Origin: Kiritimatiellia bacterium
Lineage (GTDB): Bacteria; Verrucomicrobiota; Kiritimatiellia; RFP12; UBA1067
Direction of reading: 5' to 3'
Length of the DNA stretch: 32,360 bases
Assembly: GCA_024405265.1 (NCBI GenBank)
Contig: JAKSOZ010000021.1
Coordinates: forward strand, 1 to 32,360
Below the pieces are notes generated by a model. That model searched no databases. It was not told where the DNA came from and saw only the letters and a list, made by a program, of their open reading frames with translations. The translations under genes were made by a program, and so were the position numbers. This document shows positions 15,875 through 23,494 of the stretch, in pieces (the first letter of the stretch is position 1; every line of letters starts with the position of its first letter).

Positions 15875-16602
15875 TTCATTTTCTCCGCGATAAGTCCCGT
15901 TCCGAACAGCGTCAAATCGGGATCGATAACGAAGTCCATGTTCGACTCTTTCAAAACCCACTTCGCGAACCCACCGGTCGCGACAAGTTTGAACTCGCTC
16001 TCGAAATTCTTCTTAAGCTCATCCGTTATTTCTCTAACCATTCCGCGATAACCTACGAGCGCCCCGAAGCGCATCGCTTCTTCCGTCGAGCGGCCGATCT
16101 TCGGCGCTTTCCCGCTTCCCAATTCCATACGCGGCAACTTGGCGGTACGTTCGAAAAGATAATCACGCATGAGCGGGAAGCCGGGCGCGATAACTCCGCC
16201 GCGCCAAATCTTATCTTCGGTAACGACTGCCGCGGTCAAGGCAGTGCCGAAATCCATCACGATCACCGGAGCGCCGTAACGCGCTACGGCTCCCGCCGCG
16301 TCAGCCAAGCGATCCGCGCCGATCGTCTCCGGCTTCGGATAATCGAGTTTGAGAATCGAATCTCGGAAAGTGATCTGCTTGAAAGGCTTCTTAGTGCGCT
16401 TGGCGAAAGCCTTCCACTTCGAATCTTTCTTCGGAACTACCGAGACGTAGGCGATCGCTTCGACTTTATCGGAAAGAAGCTTTTCCGCCGCGGCGAAAGC
16501 TTCTTCGATTTTGCCGTCGATATGAGAGACCTTGCTTACCTTGCCCTTCGACCAGAGGCCGAGAGCGGTAGAGGTATTTCCCACATCGACGACAAGCATC
16601 AT
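15871..16602 (-). CDS. coaX: Type III pantothenate kinase
   Basis: CoaX phosphorylates pantothenate, the first step of CoA synthesis, and is not feedback-inhibited by CoA like type I kinases. The product is 243 residues from the ATG at 16602. The ASKHA-fold phosphate motif is VVDVGNTSTALGLW at the N-terminus, then GADRLADAAGAV, VIVMDFGTALTAAVV and GGVIAPGFPLMRDYLFERTAKLP, all typical of CoaX. The next codon is also ATG (16599), so the start is uncertain by one codon. A TTG start further upstream would lie inside nadC and is unlikely; GGAGAG lies 9 nt before the ATG. panC is in operon A, so two CoA-pathway steps occur in the window. Confidence 0.95.
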   Translation of the reverse strand: MMLVVDVGNTSTALGLWSKGKVSKVSHIDGKIEEAFAAAEKLLSDKVEAIAYVSVVPKKDSKWKAFAKRTKKPFKQITFRDSILKLDYPKPETIGADRLADAAGAVARYGAPVIVMDFGTALTAAVVTEDKIWRGGVIAPGFPLMRDYLFERTAKLPRMELGSGKAPKIGRSTEEAMRFGALVGYRGMVREITDELKKNFESEFKLVATGGFAKWVLKESNMDFVIDPDLTLFGTGLIAEKMK

Positions 16603-16603
16603 C

Positions 16604-17473
16604 TTAAACCGCTCTCCATTCAAGCGAAAGATCGATCGAGCCCGCCGAATGAGTAAGGCAACCTAGCGAAATCGCGGTAACGCCGGTAGCGGCGATTTCC
16701 TTCGCTCGATCGAGCGTGATTCCGCCGGAAGCTTCGGTCTTCGTCTTGCCCTTGCAGAGCTTGACACACTTCTTCATGTCCTCTACTGACATATTGTCGA
16801 GCATAATCCACTCGGGACGCGCCTTAAGCGCGCTCTCGCACTCACGAATCGACTCGACTTCGACCTCGACGGCGAGCTTCGGGAAAGCCTTACGCGCCGC
16901 GATGACCGCCTGATCGAGCTGATCGGGATCGCCACCCTTCCAAAGACGACGATGGTTATCTTTCATAAGGACGCGATCGAACATGCCGAAGCGATGATTC
17001 GTGCCACCGCCACAGGTAACCGCGTACTTCTCAAAGACGCGAAGACCGGGAGTGGTCTTACGAGTATCGAGGATCAAAGTCTTGTACTTCTTAGTCGCGT
17101 CGACGAACTTGCGCGTCAAAGACGCGGTAGCCGACATACGCTGCATGAAGTTAAGCGCGGTACGCTCCGCGGCAAGAATCGAGCGGGCTTTACCCTTAAA
17201 GACAAGGATCGGCTCCTTCGGCTCGACGAGCGAACCGTCAGGCTTCAAAATCTTAACCTGAATTTTCGGATCGACCGCCTTCAAGACGGCCTTCGCGACG
17301 GTAGCTCCCGCGACGACGCAGCCGGTACCTTTCGCATAAATCTCGCCGGTAGCGACCGCCTTCGGATCGACGAGCGCTTCACTCGTCGCGTCACACCACT
17401 TCGGACCCAAATCCTCCTCAAGAGCGAGACGGACCGCCGTCTTCGCCCACTTGGAACTCATCACATCTTTCAT
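16604..17473 (-). CDS. nadC: Nicotinate-nucleotide pyrophosphorylase (carboxylating)
   Basis: NadC (quinolinate phosphoribosyltransferase) joins quinolinate to PRPP, giving nicotinate mononucleotide, CO2 and pyrophosphate. The chosen ATG at 17473 gives 289 residues, the standard length. Landmarks are AERTALNFMQRMSATAS, the substrate-binding LDTRKTTPGLR, CGGGTNHRFGMFDRVLMKDNH, VEVEVES, MLDNMS and EASGGITL near the C-terminus. GGAG lies 10 nt upstream of the start; a longer frame would run into the small membrane protein gene. It uses the product of NadA, which is encoded in operon D. Confidence 0.97.
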   Translation of the reverse strand: MKDVMSSKWAKTAVRLALEEDLGPKWCDATSEALVDPKAVATGEIYAKGTGCVVAGATVAKAVLKAVDPKIQVKILKPDGSLVEPKEPILVFKGKARSILAAERTALNFMQRMSATASLTRKFVDATKKYKTLILDTRKTTPGLRVFEKYAVTCGGGTNHRFGMFDRVLMKDNHRRLWKGGDPDQLDQAVIAARKAFPKLAVEVEVESIRECESALKARPEWIMLDNMSVEDMKKCVKLCKGKTKTEASGGITLDRAKEIAATGVTAISLGCLTHSAGSIDLSLEWRAV

Positions 17474-17478
17474 CGCGA

Positions 17479-17685
17479 TCAAGCTCCCTGGAGGAAGCCC
17501 CAATGCTGATAAAGCGTGAAGGTCGTGATCCCGATAAGCGCGAGCGCCAGGACTCCGGCGATAAGCGCAATCATCGCGGGCGTCTTACCGACAGTGCCGG
17601 TAGATGACGTCTTAGCCGCGGGGACATCGAGTTTGAAACGGTCGGCGATAGCCGCACCACCACTAGCTGGTTTTTTGATTTGCAT
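17479..17685 (-). CDS. Small single-pass membrane protein of unknown function
   Basis: I do not recognise a family. The 68-residue product has a hydrophilic N-terminal part rich in Ala, Ser, Thr and Lys (1-35) and one hydrophobic helix at about 37-59 (MIALIAGVLALALIGITTF), ending in a short tail with HWGFLQG. It is most likely an inner-membrane protein with a cytoplasmic N-terminus or a tail-anchored one. A strong extended -10 promoter lies so close to the ATG that the mRNA is probably leaderless; there is no ribosome-binding site. It is the first gene of the nadC-coaX operon, with nadC starting 5 nt after its stop. The promoter placement supports its being real. Confidence 0.75.
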   Translation of the reverse strand: MQIKKPASGGAAIADRFKLDVPAAKTSSTGTVGKTPAMIALIAGVLALALIGITTFTLYQHWGFLQGA

Positions 17686-17691
17686 GGCACT

Positions 17692-17720
17692 ATTATAGCA
17701 TTATTAGGTTAATTTAACAA
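17692..17720 (-). promoter_or_regulatory. Promoter giving a probable leaderless transcript
   Basis: TTGTTA (17720-17715), a 17-base spacer and TGC-TATAAT (17697-17692, extended -10) make a near-consensus promoter. Only 6 bases separate the -10 from the ATG at 17685, so transcription should start at or within a base or two of the start codon. Confidence 0.8.
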
Positions 17721-17733
17721 GTATCTTGATAAC

Positions 17734-20121
17734 TTAAAAGAACGTCATCTGCCCGGGCATTTCGGAGAGCTTCTTTCGAGGACGCTTAACGACTTTTGTC
17801 GCAGATACGTCGAGCTCGTTCGCCTCGAGGTTCTTAAGAATCCCTTCCGCGCGCTTCACCACTTCCTCCGGAAGACCCGCCATCGCTCCGACATGAATAC
17901 CGAAACTCTTTTCGGCGACGCCGGGAACGATTCGTCTCAGGAACACGATTCTTCCGCCCTCATCCTTCACTTTAACCGTGAAATTATTGATTCCCGGGAA
18001 GATTTCGGCGAGGTCGGCAAGCTCGTGATAGTGAGTCGCGAATAAAGTTTTCGCCTTCGAAGCTTTGCGTCCGTGAAGATATTCCGCGACGCTCCAAGCG
18101 ATTGAAATACCATCGAAGGTCGACGTTCCGCGGCCGATTTCATCCAGAACGATCAAGCTTCGATTTGTCGCATTGTTGAGAATATTCGCCGTCTCCTGCA
18201 TCTCGACGAGGAAAGTCGAACGTCCGCGCGAAAGATCATCACCCGCGCCGATACGCGTGAAAACGCGATCGAGCGCACCGAGACGCATCTTCGAGGCGGG
18301 GACGAAGCTACCGAGCTGAGCCATGATCGCAATGGTCGCGACCTGCCTGAGATAAGTCGACTTACCGGCCATATTCGGCCCGGTAATAAGCATGATCTGA
18401 TTCGAGACGGTATCGAGAAACGCATCGTTCGGCACGAAAGGCTCGGCGTCGGGGAGTTGTTCGATAATCGGGTGACGACCGTCTTTGATCTCCAAGACAT
18501 CGCTCTCGTCCACGATCGGACGAACGTAACCCGCGGCGAGCGCGCGATCAGACAAAGACAACACCGCGTCAAGCTCACCGATTAGAAGCGCGGTATCCTG
18601 TATCTCTTCCGTCTTGGCGGCAACGCGCTCCAAGATTTCACGATAACGAAGTTGTTCGATCTGAATCGCTTTATCGCGCGAACCCAGGACCTTGCGCTCG
18701 TATTCTTTCAGCTCCGGAGTCACGAAACGTTCTCCGGTCGTGAGCGTCTGACGGCGTTCGTATTCGGCGGGCGCGAGCGCGACCGAGCCTTTCGGGATTT
18801 CGATTACGAAACCGAAAGTCGAGACATGCTTCACCTTCAGATTCTTGATCCCCGTACGTTCCTGTTCGCGAGTCTGAAGCTCCGCGAGATAGCGATGACC
18901 CTCGGTCTGAATCGCCCTTAACTCGTCCAACTCGGCGTCGAAACCGGCCGCGATGAAGCCGCCGTCAGTAAGCATGACGGGCGGATCGTCCATAATCGCG
19001 CGATCGATCAAATCAACGATTTCACCTTGTTCGATAAGCGAAGCCCTACCCGAGACTCGCTTCAAATCGGGGATCGAACGTAGCGACTGAGCGAGCGCGC
19101 GTAAATCTCTAGGGTTGGCGCGAGAAGCGGCGACTTTAGCGATAAGTCGCTCCATATCCCGAACACCCGAAAGAAGCGATCTCAACGCCGACAAGGTAGC
19201 GCGATCGTTCACGAAGCGCTCCACTTCGGAAAGTCTCAGATTGATCGCCGCCGCCTTAGCGAGCGGACGTTGAATCCAGTTCCGAAGCTTACGCGCTCCC
19301 ATCGGAGTTTTCGTAACGTCCAAGACTCCGAGCAAGCTCGCCTCTTTAGCGACTTCTCCCCCCGGCAGAAGTTGCAGATGCCGAATCGTCGAATTGTCGA
19401 GTACGAGCATATCGCTCGACTCGCGCAAGCTCAATCTCCGCACATGAGAAAGCGAATGGTGAAGCGTCGTGCCGACATAATAAAGAAGCGCGCCCGCAGC
19501 GGATATTGACTCGTTTTTACCTGTCAGTCCGAAGCCATCGAGCGAAACCACCTTAAAGTGACGCGTGAGCGTCTCCAGCGCCGCGTCGAGCGAATAAGTC
19601 CAGGCGTTCGCTTCCTCATGAGCTAAAATTTCCGCAGGGCGATAACGCTCAAGCGCCTCCTGAAGCTTCGCATCGCTCGAAAACTCTTCGACGAAAAACT
19701 CTCCGGTCGGAAGATCCAATAACGCGAGCGAATTACCGCAGGTCGCGGCGATATAATTGTTCGTCGTCTCGTCCAATAATCCGTCTTCGGTAATCGTACC
19801 GGGAGTAACGATTCTCGTCACTTCACGTCTCACGAGTCCCTTCGCGGTTTTCGGATCTTCAACCTGATCGCACAAGGCGGCGGTTTTACCGGCTCTGATC
19901 AATTTCGCGAGATATGAATTAAGCGCATGATACGGCACGCCGCACATAGGCGTATTGCCGCGCTTCGTAAGCGTCGCGCCGAGGATAGGAGAGGCGATGA
20001 TCGCGTCCTCTCCGAACATCTCGTAAAAGTCTCCGAGACGGAACATGACGATGACCCCGACCGGCACCTCGCGCTTGATCGCGAGGTACTGACGCATCAT
20101 CGGGGTCAACTCTTCCGCCAT
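17734..20121 (-). CDS. mutS: DNA mismatch repair protein MutS
   Basis: MutS recognises mismatches and small loops and recruits MutL. The 795-residue protein is slightly shorter than the E. coli form (853). The mismatch-reading Phe-x-Glu motif is in GDFYEMFGED near residue 32. The ATPase has Walker A GPNMAGKSTYLRQ at about residue 580, the ABC-type segment DDLSRGRSTFLVEM, Walker B with LIVLDEIGRGTSTFDG and the switch LFATHYHEL. It ends in MPGQMTFF, which looks like the beta-clamp-type tail QMTFF. The start lies 3 nt after the yejE-like stop, with only a weak ribosome-binding site. It is the last gene of the gatB operon. mutL is not in the window. Confidence 0.97.
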   Translation of the reverse strand: MAEELTPMMRQYLAIKREVPVGVIVMFRLGDFYEMFGEDAIIASPILGATLTKRGNTPMCGVPYHALNSYLAKLIRAGKTAALCDQVEDPKTAKGLVRREVTRIVTPGTITEDGLLDETTNNYIAATCGNSLALLDLPTGEFFVEEFSSDAKLQEALERYRPAEILAHEEANAWTYSLDAALETLTRHFKVVSLDGFGLTGKNESISAAGALLYYVGTTLHHSLSHVRRLSLRESSDMLVLDNSTIRHLQLLPGGEVAKEASLLGVLDVTKTPMGARKLRNWIQRPLAKAAAINLRLSEVERFVNDRATLSALRSLLSGVRDMERLIAKVAASRANPRDLRALAQSLRSIPDLKRVSGRASLIEQGEIVDLIDRAIMDDPPVMLTDGGFIAAGFDAELDELRAIQTEGHRYLAELQTREQERTGIKNLKVKHVSTFGFVIEIPKGSVALAPAEYERRQTLTTGERFVTPELKEYERKVLGSRDKAIQIEQLRYREILERVAAKTEEIQDTALLIGELDAVLSLSDRALAAGYVRPIVDESDVLEIKDGRHPIIEQLPDAEPFVPNDAFLDTVSNQIMLITGPNMAGKSTYLRQVATIAIMAQLGSFVPASKMRLGALDRVFTRIGAGDDLSRGRSTFLVEMQETANILNNATNRSLIVLDEIGRGTSTFDGISIAWSVAEYLHGRKASKAKTLFATHYHELADLAEIFPGINNFTVKVKDEGGRIVFLRRIVPGVAEKSFGIHVGAMAGLPEEVVKRAEGILKNLEANELDVSATKVVKRPRKKLSEMPGQMTFF

Positions 20122-20124
20122 AGC

Positions 20125-21210
20125 TTACTCGAGCTTCGACTTCTGACGCGGATCGAACGCATCGCGAAGACCTTCGCCGACGAGAACCGTTAAGAGCATC
20201 ACGATAAAGAGCGCGAGCGCCGGGAAAAGGATCAGCCACCAAGCACCGCGGAACTGCTGGGCCTGATTCATAAGCTCTCCGCAGGAAGGCGTCATCGGGG
20301 GAAGACCGAAGCCAAGGAAGTCGAGCGCCGCCAAAGAACCGATCGCCCCCATCAAGAGGAACGGGAAAAGCGTGATCAAGGGCGTCATCGCATTCGGGAG
20401 AATATGCCCGAAGATGATCCGACGCGCCGAGAAGCCCTGACATTTAGCCGCTTCAACGAATGTACGCGCCCGCAAACGAAGGAACTCCGCTCGCATATAG
20501 TAGCTTACTCCGATCCAATTGAATACGCCGTAGCAGATAAGTAGAATCGTGAAGCTACGACCGACGGTCGAGCCGATGAAGATCATCACGTAAAGGAACG
20601 GAATCGCGCTCCAGATTTCCGTCAGACGCTGGCAAACGATATCGGTTTTACCGCCGAAATACCCTTCGATCGCGCCTATAACGAGACCTAAGAACATCGC
20701 CCAGAACGTCAATACGAGTCCGAAAATAAGCGCGATTCGCATGCCGTGAACGACACGCGCGTAAACGTCGCGACCACCGGCGTCGATACCGAAAGGATGT
20801 TCCTTAACCGGCTTGAACGGGAACGAAACCGGAGGCGCTTCGAGCTGAACGGTCTCGACTTTCGGAGCTACTTTAGGCTCCATGTAAACGCGAGTATAGC
20901 CGGGATGTTTAAGGCGGGATATCTTATAGTCGGCCTCGTCATATTCCTTCGGGCCCTCCCAATCGATGATCGTACCATCGTCGAGCTGGCTGTAACGGAT
21001 GGTTTTGATATCGTATATCTTCTGAATCTCAGGCTCTCGATATTTTTCGAGCGTCGCGGGATCGACGACCGCCTTCGGATCGCATGGGCAGACGACATCG
21101 GCTAGCATGCAAAAGACGAAAATAACTCCAAGCGCGATAAGCGAATACCACGCGCGCTTGATACGCTTGAAAGAACGGAAACGCTTTACTGTCAAGGGCG
21201 AGAAAGTCAT
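20125..21210 (-). CDS. ABC transporter permease, YejE/OppC type
   Basis: This is one of two inner-membrane permeases of a peptide-type ABC importer. The chosen ATG at 21210 gives 361 residues; a GTG two codons upstream is an alternative but sits too close to the AGGGG ribosome-binding site. One N-terminal TM helix at about 20-45 is followed by a periplasmic stretch of about 100 residues (EPEIQKIYDIKTIRYSQ and a Pro-rich end), then HPFGIDAGGRDVYARVVHGMR and four to five TM helices. The EAA loop with EAAKCQGFSARRIIFGHILPN docks the ATPase. The long N-terminal insert with IDWEGP is typical of YejE, the microcin C/peptide type. No solute-binding protein or ATPase gene is adjacent. Confidence 0.9.
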   Translation of the reverse strand: MTFSPLTVKRFRSFKRIKRAWYSLIALGVIFVFCMLADVVCPCDPKAVVDPATLEKYREPEIQKIYDIKTIRYSQLDDGTIIDWEGPKEYDEADYKISRLKHPGYTRVYMEPKVAPKVETVQLEAPPVSFPFKPVKEHPFGIDAGGRDVYARVVHGMRIALIFGLVLTFWAMFLGLVIGAIEGYFGGKTDIVCQRLTEIWSAIPFLYVMIFIGSTVGRSFTILLICYGVFNWIGVSYYMRAEFLRLRARTFVEAAKCQGFSARRIIFGHILPNAMTPLITLFPFLLMGAIGSLAALDFLGFGLPPMTPSCGELMNQAQQFRGAWWLILFPALALFIVMLLTVLVGEGLRDAFDPRQKSKLE

Positions 21211-21225
21211 AATCACATCCCCTTT

Positions 21226-22281
21226 TTACTTTTTCGAGAAATCGATACGGGGATCGATTACCATATAGAGAATATCGGAAATGAGGTTGCCGATAAGCTG
21301 GAAGCTCGCGGTAAGCGCGAGAAGAGCCAAGAACACGGCGTAGTCGCGACCGATCAGAGCATCCCAGCTAAGGCGTCCCATACCGGGAATTTCGAAGATG
21401 GTTTCGATGATGATCGAGCCGGCGAACAAAAGTCCGATCATGCCGCCGAGGCCGGTCGCGATCGGAATCAGGGCGTTACGAAACGCGTGCCCCCAAATCG
21501 CGCGCTTGCGAGTCGCGCCCTTCGCGATAACCGTGCGCACGTAGTCGGCGGAAATCTGATCGAGGAGCGAATTCTTCATAAGCAGGGTAAGCATCGCGAA
21601 CGAACCGGAAACGTAGCAAACGATCGGCAACACCATGTGCCAAGCGCGATCCTTGAACCAGACCCAAAAGCTCGGAGCGATATCGAAGTCGGAAGAGATT
21701 CCTCCCAAGGGGAAGACGTCGAAAAGCCCCTCGACCGTTCCGCAGAAAAACATCTTAAGCATCATCGCGAGAGCGAAAGAAGGAATGGCGTAGGCGATAA
21801 AGACGACGAGCGAAGAAACCGCGTCGAAAGTCTGACGATGCCTTAACGCTTTCGCGATACCGAGCGGAATGCAAATCATGTAAGTGAAGAAGAACGAAGC
21901 AAAGCCGAACCAAATCGACACGGGAATACGCCCTTTGATAAGATCCCAGGCGGTTTTGTTAGGATAATCGTACGACGGCAGCTTCATCCCCATGCGATTG
22001 GTGACGAGCCAATTATAATACTGCTCGTAAATCGGCTTATCGAAGCCGAATTGCGCCTCAAGCTGCTTCTTGTACTCCTCGGAAATTTGCGCGGCATTCG
22101 TGCTCGCACCGGCCGCTTCGCCCGCGCCGCCCTGAGCCTCCATGCCGCGCATACGCATCATACGAATCTCGACGGGACCTCCGGGAAGAAAGCGAGTTAA
22201 AGTAAAGCAAACGATCGTGATACCGAGAAAGGTCGGGATAACCAAAAGCAAACGTCTGGCAAGATAAGCGAGCCTATCCAT
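21226..22281 (-). CDS. ABC transporter permease, YejB/OppB type
   Basis: This is the partner permease of the importer, with 351 residues. It has an N-terminal TM helix (LLLVIPTFLGITIVCFTLTRFLPGGP), where the PGGP stretch is the OppB hallmark. A periplasmic region follows with an Ala/Gly-rich loop (about 45-65) and a YejB-like stretch EQYYNWL. The rest has several TM helices and the EAA loop DYVRTVIAKGATRKRAIWGHAFRNA. It overlaps the trmJ-like stop by one base (TAATG) and is followed by the yejE-like gene 15 nt downstream (9 nt if the GTG start is used). Together they form the membrane half of a Yej/Opp system. Confidence 0.9.
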   Translation of the reverse strand: MDRLAYLARRLLLVIPTFLGITIVCFTLTRFLPGGPVEIRMMRMRGMEAQGGAGEAAGASTNAAQISEEYKKQLEAQFGFDKPIYEQYYNWLVTNRMGMKLPSYDYPNKTAWDLIKGRIPVSIWFGFASFFFTYMICIPLGIAKALRHRQTFDAVSSLVVFIAYAIPSFALAMMLKMFFCGTVEGLFDVFPLGGISSDFDIAPSFWVWFKDRAWHMVLPIVCYVSGSFAMLTLLMKNSLLDQISADYVRTVIAKGATRKRAIWGHAFRNALIPIATGLGGMIGLLFAGSIIIETIFEIPGMGRLSWDALIGRDYAVFLALLALTASFQLIGNLISDILYMVIDPRIDFSKK

Positions 22282-23027
22282 TATTTATTCTCTCCATTTA
22301 AGTTGTTCTTCGCCCAAATCGCCTGTCTCGCGACTCCTAACATAAGCGCTGCGTCATCTTTCGTGAAAACGCCGCGCGAGAACACGCGATGAAAACCCTG
22401 CATGAAATGATCTTCTTGCTCCGGCTTCATGAAACCGATTTCCTGAAGCATCTTCGACCAATTCTTCATTAACTGCATCTTCTGCGCCTGCGGAGCCGGC
22501 GGCGCTTTTTCATGCGGCATCTGGTAGTTGCCAAGCGCTGTGAAGAATTCGTAAGCGGTAATCAAGACCGCCTGAGAAAGATTGATGGATGTATACCCTT
22601 CGTCGACAGGGATACGGATAAGGTGAGTGCACTGCGCGATTTCTTCGTTTTTAAGGCCCTTGTCTTCGCGTCCGAAAACGAGCGCCACAGGACCTTGCGC
22701 GGCCAAGGCGAGAATATCGCTCGCGGCTTCACGCGGAGTTTTCACGTGCTGACGATAGAGCCCTTCGCGAGCGGTAGTGCCGACGACAGCGACGCAATCG
22801 GCAACGGCCTCCTCGAACGTCGCGAACTCCTTACGATTATGAAGAATATCGGTAGCGTGCACGGCGAGACGCTCGCCCTCCTCCCAATCGTTCTGCAAGT
22901 TCGGCGCGGCGAGAACGAGGTTCTTAAGTCCCATATTCGCCATCGCACGGCAACTGGAGCCGACATTCCCGGTATAGAGCGTTCCGACGAGAACGACGCG
23001 GATGTTATCTAAAGGATTCAGTGCCAT
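22281..23027 (-). CDS. trmJ: SPOUT tRNA/rRNA methyltransferase, TrmJ-like
   Basis: TrmJ 2'-O-methylates position 32 of tRNAs. The product from the ATG at 23027 has 248 residues, the right size. The knotted SPOUT fold is shown by VLVGTLYTGNVGSSCRAMANMG near the N-terminus and the SAM-knot motifs VALVFGREDKGLKNEEI and IRIPVDEGYTSINLSQAVLITAYE. The C-terminal tail after about 160 is helical and like TrmJ, not TrmH. The start overlaps the upstream lipoprotein by 10 nt; a longer frame enters that gene. A related rRNA methyltransferase cannot be fully excluded. Confidence 0.9.
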   Translation of the reverse strand: MALNPLDNIRVVLVGTLYTGNVGSSCRAMANMGLKNLVLAAPNLQNDWEEGERLAVHATDILHNRKEFATFEEAVADCVAVVGTTAREGLYRQHVKTPREAASDILALAAQGPVALVFGREDKGLKNEEIAQCTHLIRIPVDEGYTSINLSQAVLITAYEFFTALGNYQMPHEKAPPAPQAQKMQLMKNWSKMLQEIGFMKPEQEDHFMQGFHRVFSRGVFTKDDAALMLGVARQAIWAKNNLNGENK

Positions 23028-23494
23028 TTCCCGTTCGCATCCTTCTTGAGCTTTCGCCACTTATCGCTCTTTTTCTTATCATCCTCATTCTTCGGCGTAG
23101 AGCAAAGAACGCCACGGTAAATCTCGCGATAACGAGTCTCGTCCTCTTCGGTTTGACGATAAATGAGCGTGGTGAAACCGTTTACGTGCACGAGCCACAG
23201 GCCGTTGTCGCTCTTGTACATCGTGCCCGTACGCTGGAAGTTCATGCACTGCCAAGCCTTGATCTTTTCTCCGTCCGGAAGTTCCACTACGACCAAGAGT
23301 TTTGAGTGATATTCCATTTCCTTCCCGGTCATCGGAGAGATAAAGGTGTTCTTATGCTCTTTTTCGGCGCGACCGTAGTCCACGTTGACGATATTGCCAT
23401 CATCATCCGAAAAGACATTGCGCTGCATGATATCATAAGATTGACATCCCGCGAGCGCGAAAAGCGCCAAAAGAGAAACCGATATCAACTTCAT
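23018..23494 (-). CDS. Lipoprotein of unknown function
   Basis: I do not recognise a family. The 158-residue product has a lipoprotein signal peptide, MKLISVSLLALFALAGC, with lipobox LAGC and cleavage before Cys17. The mature part starts QSYDIMQRNVFSDDDGNIVNVDYGRAE, followed by beta-rich segments (LLVVVELPDGEKIKAWQCMN, GLWLVHVNGFTTLIYRQ) and a very Lys/Asp-rich tail (NEDDKKKSDKWRKLKKD). Two more Cys (WQCMN and GVLCST) could form a disulfide. The start overlaps the gatB stop as ATGA, and it overlaps the trmJ-like start by 10 nt, so it is translated in step with both. Confidence 0.78.
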   Translation of the reverse strand: MKLISVSLLALFALAGCQSYDIMQRNVFSDDDGNIVNVDYGRAEKEHKNTFISPMTGKEMEYHSKLLVVVELPDGEKIKAWQCMNFQRTGTMYKSDNGLWLVHVNGFTTLIYRQTEEDETRYREIYRGVLCSTPKNEDDKKKSDKWRKLKKDANGKWH

